From: Youxingia wuxianensis
GTDB lineage: Bacteria > Bacillota > Clostridia > Oscillospirales > Ruminococcaceae
DNA length: 64,000 nt
Direction: 5' to 3'
Assembly: GCF_014385085.1 (NCBI RefSeq)
Contig: NZ_JACRTD010000006.1
Location: forward strand, 124,001-188,000
Position numbers and translations under genes: made by a program. The notes under the pieces were generated by a model. It was given only the letters and a program-made list of their open reading frames with translations, had not been told where the DNA came from and made no database searches. The number at the start of each line of letters is the position of its first letter. Position 1 is the stretch's first letter. Below, one piece after another: positions 16,215-23,826 of the stretch.

Positions 16215-16997
16215 TCATCGAAATTTTGGTACCCGCTTGTTCAAAAATGCGTCTACACCTTCTGCACAGTCTTCCGTCTTGAACACCGTTTTACTAAATG
16301 CCAGATTTTCATAAAAGCACTCTTTATTCGGCTTTAACCACAACTCACGTACTCCCTGTTTAATAAGTTTGATTGCTTCAAATGGCTTCTGTGCAATCTG
16401 TTCAGCAAGTTCCATTGCTGTCTTTTTGACCATACCTGCCGGAGCCAGACGACTAACAAGACCATATTCCAATGCCTGTTGAGCTGTCAAAAGTTCGCCC
16501 GTATACATCATTTCAACGGCCTTTGAAGGGCCCACAAGTTTTGCCAGTCGGAACAAGCCTCCGCTACCGGGGAATACACCAAGATTTATTTCCGGAAGTC
16601 CGATATGCCCGGTTTCAGACATAATACGAATATCACAGGCCATGCTCATTTCGCAGCCACCGCCCAATACATGTCCCTCCATAGCAGCAATTACCGGCTT
16701 GCTTAACTGCTCAATTGCATCAAAACATAAATTTTCATTTTGAAGCTTTTTCCCAATAACATTATCCCAAACTTGTGGAAATTCATTGATATCGCTACCG
16801 ACACAAAATGCCCTTTCTCCACTTCCAGTAAGAACCACTACACGTACCCGACTATCTTCTTCCAGCTTATGGAGCACATCACTCAGTTCCGCTCTCAAAC
16901 CAAGTGTCACCAGATTAAGCGGCGGGTTGTTTAACGTAACCACTGCCACTTTCGGATTACTCACATCCACAATTACCAGATTATTTGTATATTCCAT
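16215..16997 (-). CDS. Enoyl-CoA hydratase/isomerase (crotonase family)
   Basis: The product is 260 aa with the crotonase oxyanion-hole segments FCVGSDINEF and EGHVLGGGCEMSMACDIRI and the catalytic-region block GLPEINLGVFPGSGG. The start is ATG 16997, eight bases after GGAGG; the longer frame to 17039 would run into the CoA-transferase gene. It would hydrate, dehydrate or isomerise the CoA ester made by the upstream CoA transferase. Confidence 0.88.
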   Translation of the reverse strand: MEYTNNLVIVDVSNPKVAVVTLNNPPLNLVTLGLRAELSDVLHKLEEDSRVRVVVLTGSGERAFCVGSDINEFPQVWDNVIGKKLQNENLCFDAIEQLSKPVIAAMEGHVLGGGCEMSMACDIRIMSETGHIGLPEINLGVFPGSGGLFRLAKLVGPSKAVEMMYTGELLTAQQALEYGLVSRLAPAGMVKKTAMELAEQIAQKPFEAIKLIKQGVRELWLKPNKECFYENLAFSKTVFKTEDCAEGVDAFLNKRVPKFR

Positions 16998-17011
16998 AAA
17001 TAATTCCTCCA

Positions 17012-18205
17012 TTAATTCTTCTTTGAGCCTGGCGACCACACAACGCCCTCCTCTGACAATTCACATAATTCCTCAGTTTGATAGCCAACCTCCCTTAAGA
17101 CTTCTTCGGTATGTTCTCCAAGTTCTGGAGGTAAGCGGCGAATTCCAACTGTATCGCCATCATATTTGTTGGCGTGTCCCAAAACTTTCACTTCTCCCGC
17201 CACTGGATGTTCCATTGTCAAGATTGCGTTGTTGTATTGTACCTGCTCATCCTGCAACACCTGTTCATATTCGTTTACAGGTGAATACCATATTCCTTTT
17301 GCTTCTAATATATCGATCCATGCTTGCGTTGTCTTCTTTTTCATCTCCTGACAAACAATTTTATCAAATTCCATCCGGTCATCCATCTGGTCTTTTGCTG
17401 TATATCCATCTAATACATTTGGAGTAAAAATCTCCCGCAACTGATCAATCGGCACCAGAGAAAGTGTAATATATCCGTCCAGTGTGGCATATACACCATA
17501 AGGACTCTGATGGATACGCGTGGACAATCCGGTGGTTGGACGTTCAATAAACTGCCCTCCATTCATATAATACCCCAGAGCCTCAATCTGCAGATCCAGA
17601 GCAGCGCCCAATAGACTTGCTTCAATGCGATGTCCCTGGCCTGTCCTTTCCCGGTCATAAACGGCACTGACGATTCCAAGAGCCGCAAGGATAGCACCAT
17701 GTTGATCCACTGCTGCAGTTCCGATAGGGGTAGGTGGGGTATTTCCATTTCCGGTGAGGGAAGCAAGACCACTCATGCTCTGAATCAACAGATCCTGACC
17801 CGGTTTTTTCAAATTTGGCCCGCTGGATCCGTACCCGGAACAAGAGCAATATATAATCTGCGGATTAACCTCTTTAAGAGCCTCATATCCCAATCCTAAT
17901 TTGTCCATCACTCCAGGTCGGAAATTTTCAATTACGACATCGTACTCCTGAACAAGTCTTTTTATAATTTCCCGTCCCTTTTCACTCTTCAGGTCAATAG
18001 CAATCGCGCGCTGGTTACGGTTGGCAAGAAGGAAAAATACACTGACCCCATTCTTGTATGTATTACATCCACTCCAATGGCGTTCATAAGCCCCCTTTGG
18101 CGCTTCAACTTTGACAACGTCAGCTCCCAAATCTGCGAGGGCCTGTGCTGCGCTTGGTCCCTGTAAATAATGTGTAAAGCTTAACACTTTAACTCCTTCT
18201 AACAT
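17012..18205 (-). CDS. Class III CoA-transferase (CaiB/BaiF family)
   Basis: This 397-aa enzyme starts MLEGVKVLSFTHYLQGP, has VVKVEAP, the N-terminal VIENFRPGVMDKLGLGYE block and the segment KPGQDLLIQSMSGLAS with the conserved catalytic Asp. Family members move CoA between carboxylic acids (carnitine, formyl/oxalate, bile acids, aromatic acids). Its place ahead of a crotonase and a flavin reductase implies that the substrate is activated as a CoA thioester without ATP cost. Confidence 0.88.
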   Translation of the reverse strand: MLEGVKVLSFTHYLQGPSAAQALADLGADVVKVEAPKGAYERHWSGCNTYKNGVSVFFLLANRNQRAIAIDLKSEKGREIIKRLVQEYDVVIENFRPGVMDKLGLGYEALKEVNPQIIYCSCSGYGSSGPNLKKPGQDLLIQSMSGLASLTGNGNTPPTPIGTAAVDQHGAILAALGIVSAVYDRERTGQGHRIEASLLGAALDLQIEALGYYMNGGQFIERPTTGLSTRIHQSPYGVYATLDGYITLSLVPIDQLREIFTPNVLDGYTAKDQMDDRMEFDKIVCQEMKKKTTQAWIDILEAKGIWYSPVNEYEQVLQDEQVQYNNAILTMEHPVAGEVKVLGHANKYDGDTVGIRRLPPELGEHTEEVLREVGYQTEELCELSEEGVVWSPGSKKN

Positions 18206-18239
18206 AATAAATCTCCTTTTACACTCTCATAGAAAAATA

Positions 18240-19706
18240 TTAATTATTACTGAAATCCACACTGTTCAAAACATTTTTCATTACATAGCACTTCGGTTGA
18301 CTGAATTCTTCGAGTGTTATTGCAATACCTTCACGTCCGATACCAGAATTCTTGAACCCTCCAAATGGCATATCCATATGACGATAACTGCCTGCACCGT
18401 TCACAACCACCATGCCCGCCTTTATTCTAGCTCCAATGGCAATGCCCTGTGTTGCATCTTTAGCAATAATTCCTGCCTGCAGACCATATTCTGTTTGATT
18501 TGCAATCTCAATGGCCTCTTCTATTGAATGATATCTTATGATGGTCATGACAGGTCCAAAAATCTCCATGTTCTTCGCAACATCCATATCACTGGTTACA
18601 CCATCCAACAACGTCGGGGTTAAAAATACATCATCTTTTATCTCACCACCGCACACACATATAGCTCCCTGCCGAACAGTTTCATCAATCTGCCTTTTAA
18701 CTTCTGCAGCAGCTTCCGCATTAATCAAAGAGCCTAATTCTGTTCGAGGATCCAAAGGATTACCCTGTCTTACTTTAGCGATACGCGCTTTCACCTTTTC
18801 CACAAAGGCATCCGCTATCGTATCAGGTACCAATGTACGCTTGCTAGAACAACAAACCTGACCACCATTGAGGGTTCTGGTACTTACCAGCTGGTCAGCT
18901 GCATAGTCCAAATCTGCATCTTCAGTCAAAATCAAAGGGTCATTTCCGCCCATTTCCAAGAAAACCCGATGTAATTGCGGCGCAGAATCTTCATACACTG
19001 CCCTGCCAACTTGAGTACTTCCGGTAAAAGTAATTGCAGCTATACGAGGGCTTTTATTTATATACTGCGAAACAAATTTTCCACTTGCATACAAAAGCTG
19101 TATCGTTTGGTGTGGCACACCGGCCTGTGTCAGCAAATCAGCCATGATTAAAATAGGCATTGGATCACTGCTTGGCATCTTTGCAATAACAGAGTTTCCC
19201 ATGAGAAGCGCAGGAACTGTCTTGTGTGCAAATAATTCTACCGGTGCATTAAACGGAACAATACACATACACACACCTAATGGCTCCCGGCGGGTAAAAA
19301 TAATATCATTTTCCAGCCCTGGCTGATTTTGGGGCATAACCTCGCCATATTCATGATTTGCCTTTTCTACATATCCGCGTGTAAGTGCAACCGTCAGACT
19401 CACCTCGCCGTGGCATTCAGAAATCGGTCTGCCCATATTACGGCAAAGAGTCTCTGCAACACGTTCTTCGTTTTTCTCCAGCAGATCGGCAAACTTGTTC
19501 ATGATCTGCGCCCTACGGTAGAGTGGTGTATTTTCCCAGATAGCAAGCCCTTCTTCTGCATAAGACAACACACGTTCAGCATCTTCGTTCCCTTCCGCCA
19601 GCGGCAATGTTCCCATCACTTCCCTAGTGACTGGATTTTTAATATCTACCGTAGATCGTTTCGCCGGATTACTGCCATATGCGTAACCATTTAAATAAAA
19701 ACTCAT
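18240..19706 (-). CDS. NAD(P)-dependent aldehyde dehydrogenase
   Basis: The product of 488 aa contains FTGSTQVG, the general-base block FLEMGGNDPL and the catalytic Cys in GGQVCCSSKRT. The spacing and length are those of succinate-semialdehyde/lactaldehyde-type dehydrogenases. I use ATG 19706, seven bases after GGAGG, rather than the frame start at 19793. It is the first enzyme gene after the LacI regulator and would oxidise an aldehyde intermediate to the acid that the CoA transferase then activates. Confidence 0.88.
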   Translation of the reverse strand: MSFYLNGYAYGSNPAKRSTVDIKNPVTREVMGTLPLAEGNEDAERVLSYAEEGLAIWENTPLYRRAQIMNKFADLLEKNEERVAETLCRNMGRPISECHGEVSLTVALTRGYVEKANHEYGEVMPQNQPGLENDIIFTRREPLGVCMCIVPFNAPVELFAHKTVPALLMGNSVIAKMPSSDPMPILIMADLLTQAGVPHQTIQLLYASGKFVSQYINKSPRIAAITFTGSTQVGRAVYEDSAPQLHRVFLEMGGNDPLILTEDADLDYAADQLVSTRTLNGGQVCCSSKRTLVPDTIADAFVEKVKARIAKVRQGNPLDPRTELGSLINAEAAAEVKRQIDETVRQGAICVCGGEIKDDVFLTPTLLDGVTSDMDVAKNMEIFGPVMTIIRYHSIEEAIEIANQTEYGLQAGIIAKDATQGIAIGARIKAGMVVVNGAGSYRHMDMPFGGFKNSGIGREGIAITLEEFSQPKCYVMKNVLNSVDFSNN

Positions 19707-19799
19707 TTTGCAACCTCCATTTCTATCGATATTATATAAATCAGAAACTTGCCCAAATCCTATGCTTCTTGCAAACTTTTCGGCAATTCCCAACTTTAC

Positions 19800-20801
19800 T
19801 TATTTATCAGGCGCTTCCGCCACTGAGTCACGAGCTATAACTTTGCCCCGCAGTTTTACTGGTCGACTAGGACTCTCTCCATTCATCAGCGCCAACAGAT
19901 AATCTACTCCCAGCTTGGCAAGTTCTTCTTCTGGTTGCCAAAAAGTCGTCAAAGCAGGTTCAATCATTGCAGATGTAGAAATATCATCGTATCCCGCTAC
20001 CGATACATCTTGCGGGATCCGTAGGCCCAATTCATTAAGTGCGCTATAGATACCAAAGCAAAGCATATCGTTCCCGGCGAAAAATGCCGTCGGCGGATCC
20101 GGCTCTCTCATCCTAGCCGTCACTCTGTCGTGTGCATCATGCATATCGACGATATCATAGAAAATATTTTTCACATTTACATCCAGCCCTGCAGCACGCA
20201 AAGCGTCCTTGGCTCCGTCAAAACGTTCAAAATAAATTGGATTGTCAAAACTCGGAAACAACATGGCAATCTTCTTGTGTCCATTCTGTATCAGATGATC
20301 CATCATTGCATAGCCGCCATAATAGTTATCTGTAGGTATACACGCCTTCACATCCGGAAAATTTCGATTTAAAAAGACATAAGGAATTCCGTAATCTTCA
20401 AGTTTCAAAATATGTTGAATACTTTGGGAGGTAGGCAGTACAATCACTCCATCTACACTTCTGTCCTGTAATAGCCCTACCATCCGTTTTTCTTTTTCAA
20501 CGCTTTCATTTGTATCGCAGAGCAAAATCATATATTTATTCTGATCCGAGTATTGTTCAATATATTTTGTAATCTTAATATAATAAAGGTTACAAATATC
20601 CGGTAGTAATAATCCTATCGTGTTTGTATTGCCGGTTTTAAGGCTGCGCGCTGTATGATTCGGCTTATAATCCAACTCATGAACCGCATTCATAACCTTT
20701 TTTCTTGTTTCAGGACGAATGTAATTCTTATCAGCAAGTACTCTGGAAACTGTGCAAATAGATACTCCTGCCAAATTGGCCACATCTTTAATTGTAGACA
20801 T
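19800..20801 (-). CDS. LacI-family transcriptional regulator
   Basis: This 333-aa protein has an N-terminal LacI helix-turn-helix (STIKDVANLAGVSICTVSRV) and a periplasmic-binding-protein-like effector domain (NTIGLLLPDICNLYY to VAGYDDIS). The start is ATG 20801 behind GAGGG; the upstream frame is leader sequence. It heads the island and is expected to repress it until a small sugar-like inducer binds. Its own promoter holds a perfect palindrome downstream of the -10 box, so it is probably autoregulated. Confidence 0.9.
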   Translation of the reverse strand: MSTIKDVANLAGVSICTVSRVLADKNYIRPETRKKVMNAVHELDYKPNHTARSLKTGNTNTIGLLLPDICNLYYIKITKYIEQYSDQNKYMILLCDTNESVEKEKRMVGLLQDRSVDGVIVLPTSQSIQHILKLEDYGIPYVFLNRNFPDVKACIPTDNYYGGYAMMDHLIQNGHKKIAMLFPSFDNPIYFERFDGAKDALRAAGLDVNVKNIFYDIVDMHDAHDRVTARMREPDPPTAFFAGNDMLCFGIYSALNELGLRIPQDVSVAGYDDISTSAMIEPALTTFWQPEEELAKLGVDYLLALMNGESPSRPVKLRGKVIARDSVAEAPDK

Positions 20802-20824
20802 TGATAATCCCTCATATGCATTTC

Positions 20825-20882
20825 TATAAACGTTTATATATTTTCTTGTATTCATTATATCTAATAAATACCATAATGTCAA
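20825..20882 (-). promoter_or_regulatory. Consensus promoter with LacI-type operator
   Basis: TTGACA (20877-20882), 17 bases and TATAAT (20854-20859) form a perfect sigma-A promoter on the minus strand. The 14-bp palindrome TATAAACGTTTATA (20825-20838) lies just after the expected transcription start, a classic repressor position. I see no gene in 20883-20996. Confidence 0.75.
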
Positions 20883-20996
20883 CTTTAATATTTCTTGATT
20901 TGCTACAAAAACTTATATTTTAAATGAGATATTTTGTCTTTTCCAAATAAAATATCCCGTAAGTTCTCCAAACCAGATACAAAGTTTACTGAGGAA

Positions 20997-21189
20997 ATGA
21001 CCTATGGCATGTTAACTTCCGGAAGCTGTCTTTTAACATGACAGTACTTTTAATCTTACGAAAAGAGAGAAAAGCTTTCTTGAAAGATCTTGGGCTAAAA
21101 CCTTTGCTGAAAAGGTGTTTCCTGCCATTGATGAAAAATTTTTTCAGTTCTTTATAGCGACAAGGCTTCTCGCCCCAATATGATTGTTT
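20997..21189 (+). pseudogene. 5' remnant of an IS1182-like transposase
   Basis: Three frames together give the start of a transposase: MTYGMLTSGSCLLT, then STFNLTKREKSFLERSWAKT with FAEKVFPAIDEKFF, then VLYSDKASRPNMIV. The final block is the conserved SxRPN region of IS1182-family transposases. A frameshift lies in the T6 run before VLYSD. Similarity stops abruptly at about 21190, where the next element begins. Confidence 0.55.
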
Positions 21190-21562
21190 GATGGGTGCTT
21201 GCGATGAACTGTTTAAGCCAAAGGACAAAACAAGTCGTTACACAGACTTTTTCACTGTCAATCCCGATGAACCAGACAAGGTATATTCCCCTGTCTACGC
21301 TGATTATATCGCCGTACTGGATACCGTTCCGCAGTTGCAGGACGTGAGCGCAAAGAAAAGCGGCTTGTCTATTTCAGAGAAGCAGAAAATTGATTGGTAT
21401 TTCCGTGATTTACCCGAAAACGCCAATAAAACACGGGTTGCAGAGTTTGTGCGAGATGTTATGCAGAAACACCCGGAAATTACTCCGCTTCTGAAACTCT
21501 CAAAATATAGCGAAGCCGTTGAGATTGTAGAAATTGCAGAAGCGGCAGACAAAAAAGAGTAA
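21188..21562 (+). CDS. Hypothetical protein, 5'-truncated
   Basis: The frame of up to 124 aa has no ribosome binding site at its ATG and begins exactly where the transposase remnant ends, so it is probably the C-terminal piece of a longer protein. It is hydrophilic (RYTDFFTVNPDEPDKVY, SEKQKIDWYFRDLPENAN) without motifs I can name. A strong terminator follows. It may be a mobilization or replication protein stump; that is a guess from context. Confidence 0.45.
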   Translation: MMGACDELFKPKDKTSRYTDFFTVNPDEPDKVYSPVYADYIAVLDTVPQLQDVSAKKSGLSISEKQKIDWYFRDLPENANKTRVAEFVRDVMQKHPEITPLLKLSKYSEAVEIVEIAEAADKKE

Positions 21563-21583
21563 GCGACTTTCAGGCAAAGACAA

Positions 21584-21620
21584 ACGCCCTTACCCGACTA
21601 TGGGCGAGGGCGTATCTTTT
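21584..21620 (+). terminator. Rho-independent terminator
   Basis: ACGCCCT (21584-21590) pairs with AGGGCGT (21607-21613), with inner CCC/GGG pairing, followed by ATCTTTTT. Confidence 0.75.
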
Positions 21621-21643
21621 TACCATTTTTAAGGAGTTTTAAA

Positions 21644-21814
21644 ATGAACAACGAAAAAATTTTATCCATTTCAAACCCTGTTTTAACGGATTCCCAAATT
21701 AACGACCTTGCACGACCATTGATAGGGATTTTAGAAGCGTTCTACCAAGACCCCCAGAATGAGCAGTCATTTCAAGAGTGGTTGAAGCAACAGGAAAAAC
21801 ACACTTCCAAATAG
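21644..21814 (+). CDS. Small protein, 56 aa, function unknown
   Basis: An ATG follows AAGGAG by eight bases and opens a 56-codon frame (MNNEKILSISNPVLTDSQIN, ending QQEKHTSK). It is acidic, soluble and lacks motifs. It ends four bases before the convergent Fic gene ends. The clean ribosome binding site makes it likely to be a real gene. Confidence 0.6.
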   Translation: MNNEKILSISNPVLTDSQINDLARPLIGILEAFYQDPQNEQSFQEWLKQQEKHTSK

Positions 21815-21818
21815 AAGG

Positions 21819-22481
21819 TTATATGCTTATTCCCTGTATGCAGTTGTCATAAAGGAACTGTTTGAGCGTTTCCGGCTTTCCATTGTTATAAAAATCAAGC
21901 AGTAAAGTATTAAACTCTTCCATGTGCTTGTCTGTGATCGTGAGCATACCCGCCCCGGCAGAAAGCAGGATTTTGTTAGCGACTGTCATACTGGTTCGCT
22001 TGTTACCGTCCCAAAAGAACTGCCCTCTTGCGCCCCATGCAAAGGCCGTTAAAGCCTTTTCTGTTGCGGTGGTATCTTTACCCAATATGACTTGCAACTC
22101 CTGTTCTACGTCCGTTTGGGCGGGTATAGGCGGCGTATAATCTGTACCCGATATACCTACTGAACCGGTGCGCAACTTTCCCCATTCAAGAGCTTCATTG
22201 CGTGCAATAAATCCATTTAGCTTACAGATATAGTCAAGCGTTAGCGGCTCTGAAATGGTATCCAGCAGAAAACGCCATGCGTCCCGCATATTCAAAACGG
22301 CCATTACGTCATCAAGCTGTACATTGGGAACATTCACGCCGTTTAAGATGGTTTTTGTTTGCGGGAAAGTAACGGCACGGTTTTCCATACGCATACCGCA
22401 ATAAACATTTTCGTCCCACTTTTTCTTAGCAAGAAAGCGACTTTGCGCCGGGGACAGGTGGTATTTATCAGCGAAATTCAA
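21819..22481 (-). CDS. Fic/DOC family protein with altered active-site motif
   Basis: The 220-aa product carries the Fic-fold signature in the form GQFFWDGNKRTS, where the canonical His of HxFx(D/E)GN(G/K)R is Gln. Fic proteins transfer AMP or other nucleotide groups and Doc proteins phosphorylate EF-Tu; the missing His suggests weak, changed or absent transferase activity. I take the TTG at 22481 as the start, eight bases after AAGGAGG; the ATG at 22523 has no such site. It is transcribed with the XRE-type gene upstream (51-base gap), an arrangement seen in toxin-antitoxin pairs. Confidence 0.75.
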   Translation of the reverse strand: MNFADKYHLSPAQSRFLAKKKWDENVYCGMRMENRAVTFPQTKTILNGVNVPNVQLDDVMAVLNMRDAWRFLLDTISEPLTLDYICKLNGFIARNEALEWGKLRTGSVGISGTDYTPPIPAQTDVEQELQVILGKDTTATEKALTAFAWGARGQFFWDGNKRTSMTVANKILLSAGAGMLTITDKHMEEFNTLLLDFYNNGKPETLKQFLYDNCIQGISI

Positions 22482-22532
22482 GGTTTTACCCTCCTTTCCG
22501 ACTTTGGTTAGCGACTTTGACACAGAAAATTT

Positions 22533-22745
22533 TCAAATTTTCATTCCGTCCTCAAATGAAAAGTAAAACGGTATATAAGAAGCGTCTAACGCTTTTGCAA
22601 TCGCTTTTAATTCATCTTCGGTAAAAGTAGAACGCTTTAGTTTTTGATTGAAATTAGAAGCCGTCATACCTATAGCAAGAGCTAATTTAGCTTGGCTTAT
22701 TCCCTTGTATGCGGCGGCTGTCTTTATTTTCTGTTCCATGCTCAT
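22533..22745 (-). CDS. XRE-family helix-turn-helix regulator
   Basis: This 70-aa protein is almost only a Cro/C1-type helix-turn-helix (KTAAAYKGISQAKLALAIGM, TASNFNQKLKR). ATG 22745 sits eight bases from AGAGG; the in-frame GTG at 22754 overlaps that motif. It probably represses the divergent small genes to the right and may act as antitoxin or repressor for the Fic gene it precedes. Confidence 0.75.
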   Translation of the reverse strand: MSMEQKIKTAAAYKGISQAKLALAIGMTASNFNQKLKRSTFTEDELKAIAKALDASYIPFYFSFEDGMKI

Positions 22746-22928
22746 TCTGTTCACCTCTTTTCAATATATGCATATATTATATGGCGTATTCTTAAAAATG
22801 TCAAGTTATCAATTGATATACTACAGTATATACGAAAAATAATTAAGAAAAATATTAATAAATCGCTTGGCAACATTAAGCGAATACTGTATAATGTAAT
22901 TAAGATAAAGAAAGCGAGGTTTTTCATT

Positions 22929-23255
22929 ATGAAAATGAACAACACGACATTGATAGTAAACGCCGCTCTTAATGCTGAAATCTTCACAGAAGAACAGGTA
23001 CAGCAGTTTTTAGAGCAAACCGGAGAAATCCCGCTGCATACCTTTAAAGGTTGGAAAGAGCGGGGTTATATCGTCCGCAAAGGGCAAAAAGCCGCTTTAA
23101 AATGCGACATTTGGAAGTACAGCAACCGAGTTGAAACAGTCCCCGCAAAGACGCAGGACGGACAGGAAACAGAAGCAGAGATAGACACGAGCCATTATTA
23201 TAAAAAGCTGTCTCACTTCTTCACTGCTGAACAGGTCGAGCCGGTAAAGGCTTGA
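22929..23255 (+). CDS. ArdC-like small protein of mobile elements
   Basis: The start at 22929 gives 108 aa; the longer frame upstream is AT-rich intergenic sequence. The centre (HTFKGWKERGYIVRKGQKAA) matches the single-strand-DNA-binding N-terminal motif of ArdC/LtrC-type antirestriction proteins, without the metalloprotease half. Proteins of this kind are common on clostridial integrative elements and may protect incoming DNA. It is the first gene of a rightward operon ending with the integrase. Confidence 0.6.
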   Translation: MKMNNTTLIVNAALNAEIFTEEQVQQFLEQTGEIPLHTFKGWKERGYIVRKGQKAALKCDIWKYSNRVETVPAKTQDGQETEAEIDTSHYYKKLSHFFTAEQVEPVKA

Positions 23256-23274
23256 AAATAAAGGAGGTTGCACA

Positions 23275-23541
23275 ATGAACATCAACGAAATCATGAAAGA
23301 GCTTGCACAGTATAAACGGTTGCAGGACGAAACAGCCGCCATCATTGAGGGCTTGACGGACAAAATCAAGCAGTACATGACGGAAAACCAGCTTGAAACG
23401 CTCACCGGGGACGAACATAAAGCCACCTATAAAACCGTTATAAGCTCCCGCATTGATACCACAGCATTAAATAAGGCATTGCCGGAAGTGGCTACAGCCT
23501 ATACCAAAACGACAGAAGCACGCCGTTTTACATTCGCATAA
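23275..23541 (+). CDS. Small mobile-element protein, 88 aa (Gp157-like pattern)
   Basis: The protein is helical with a predicted coiled N-terminus (MNINEIMKELAQYKRLQDET) and ends in TKTTEARRFTFA, a tail typical of phage- and element-encoded proteins next to recombination genes. The start follows AAGGAGG. The function is unknown; a nuclease-modulating role is only suggested by the resemblance. Confidence 0.55.
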   Translation: MNINEIMKELAQYKRLQDETAAIIEGLTDKIKQYMTENQLETLTGDEHKATYKTVISSRIDTTALNKALPEVATAYTKTTEARRFTFA

Positions 23542-23555
23542 AGGAGGAAAATAAA

Positions 23556-23747
23556 ATGGAACAAGAATATATTACAAACCCAAATATCAACGACGGCGAG
23601 CCTGTACCCGTGTATGAGATGGGCAAAGTTGAACCCGGTTCTCCGCTTTGGGAGATGGCGCAGAGTATGCCCACTTTATGGGAAGTCATTCAGCAACAGC
23701 AAAAAGAAAATAGCTCCAATCTCACCGCCGCCACAGCCGTTAGATAA
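23556..23747 (+). CDS. Small protein, 63 aa, function unknown
   Basis: The ATG follows AAAGGAGG. The product is acidic, with a run of Gln (VIQQQQKENS) and no recognisable motif. It is co-directional with, and 79 bases from, the integrase gene. Confidence 0.5.
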   Translation: MEQEYITNPNINDGEPVPVYEMGKVEPGSPLWEMAQSMPTLWEVIQQQQKENSSNLTAATAVR

Positions 23748-23826
23748 AGAGCTATTACATACCCGGAGCGGGTACAACCCTATTATATTATATCCGCTCC
23801 CAAATTTCAAGAAAGGAGCCGAAACA

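Noticed and set aside
20997..21041. A 14-codon frame (MTYGMLTSGSCLLT) with hairpins, at first sight an antibiotic-type leader peptide
   Set aside because: The following frames continue as an IS1182-like transposase, so it is the start of that dead gene; no resistance gene follows.
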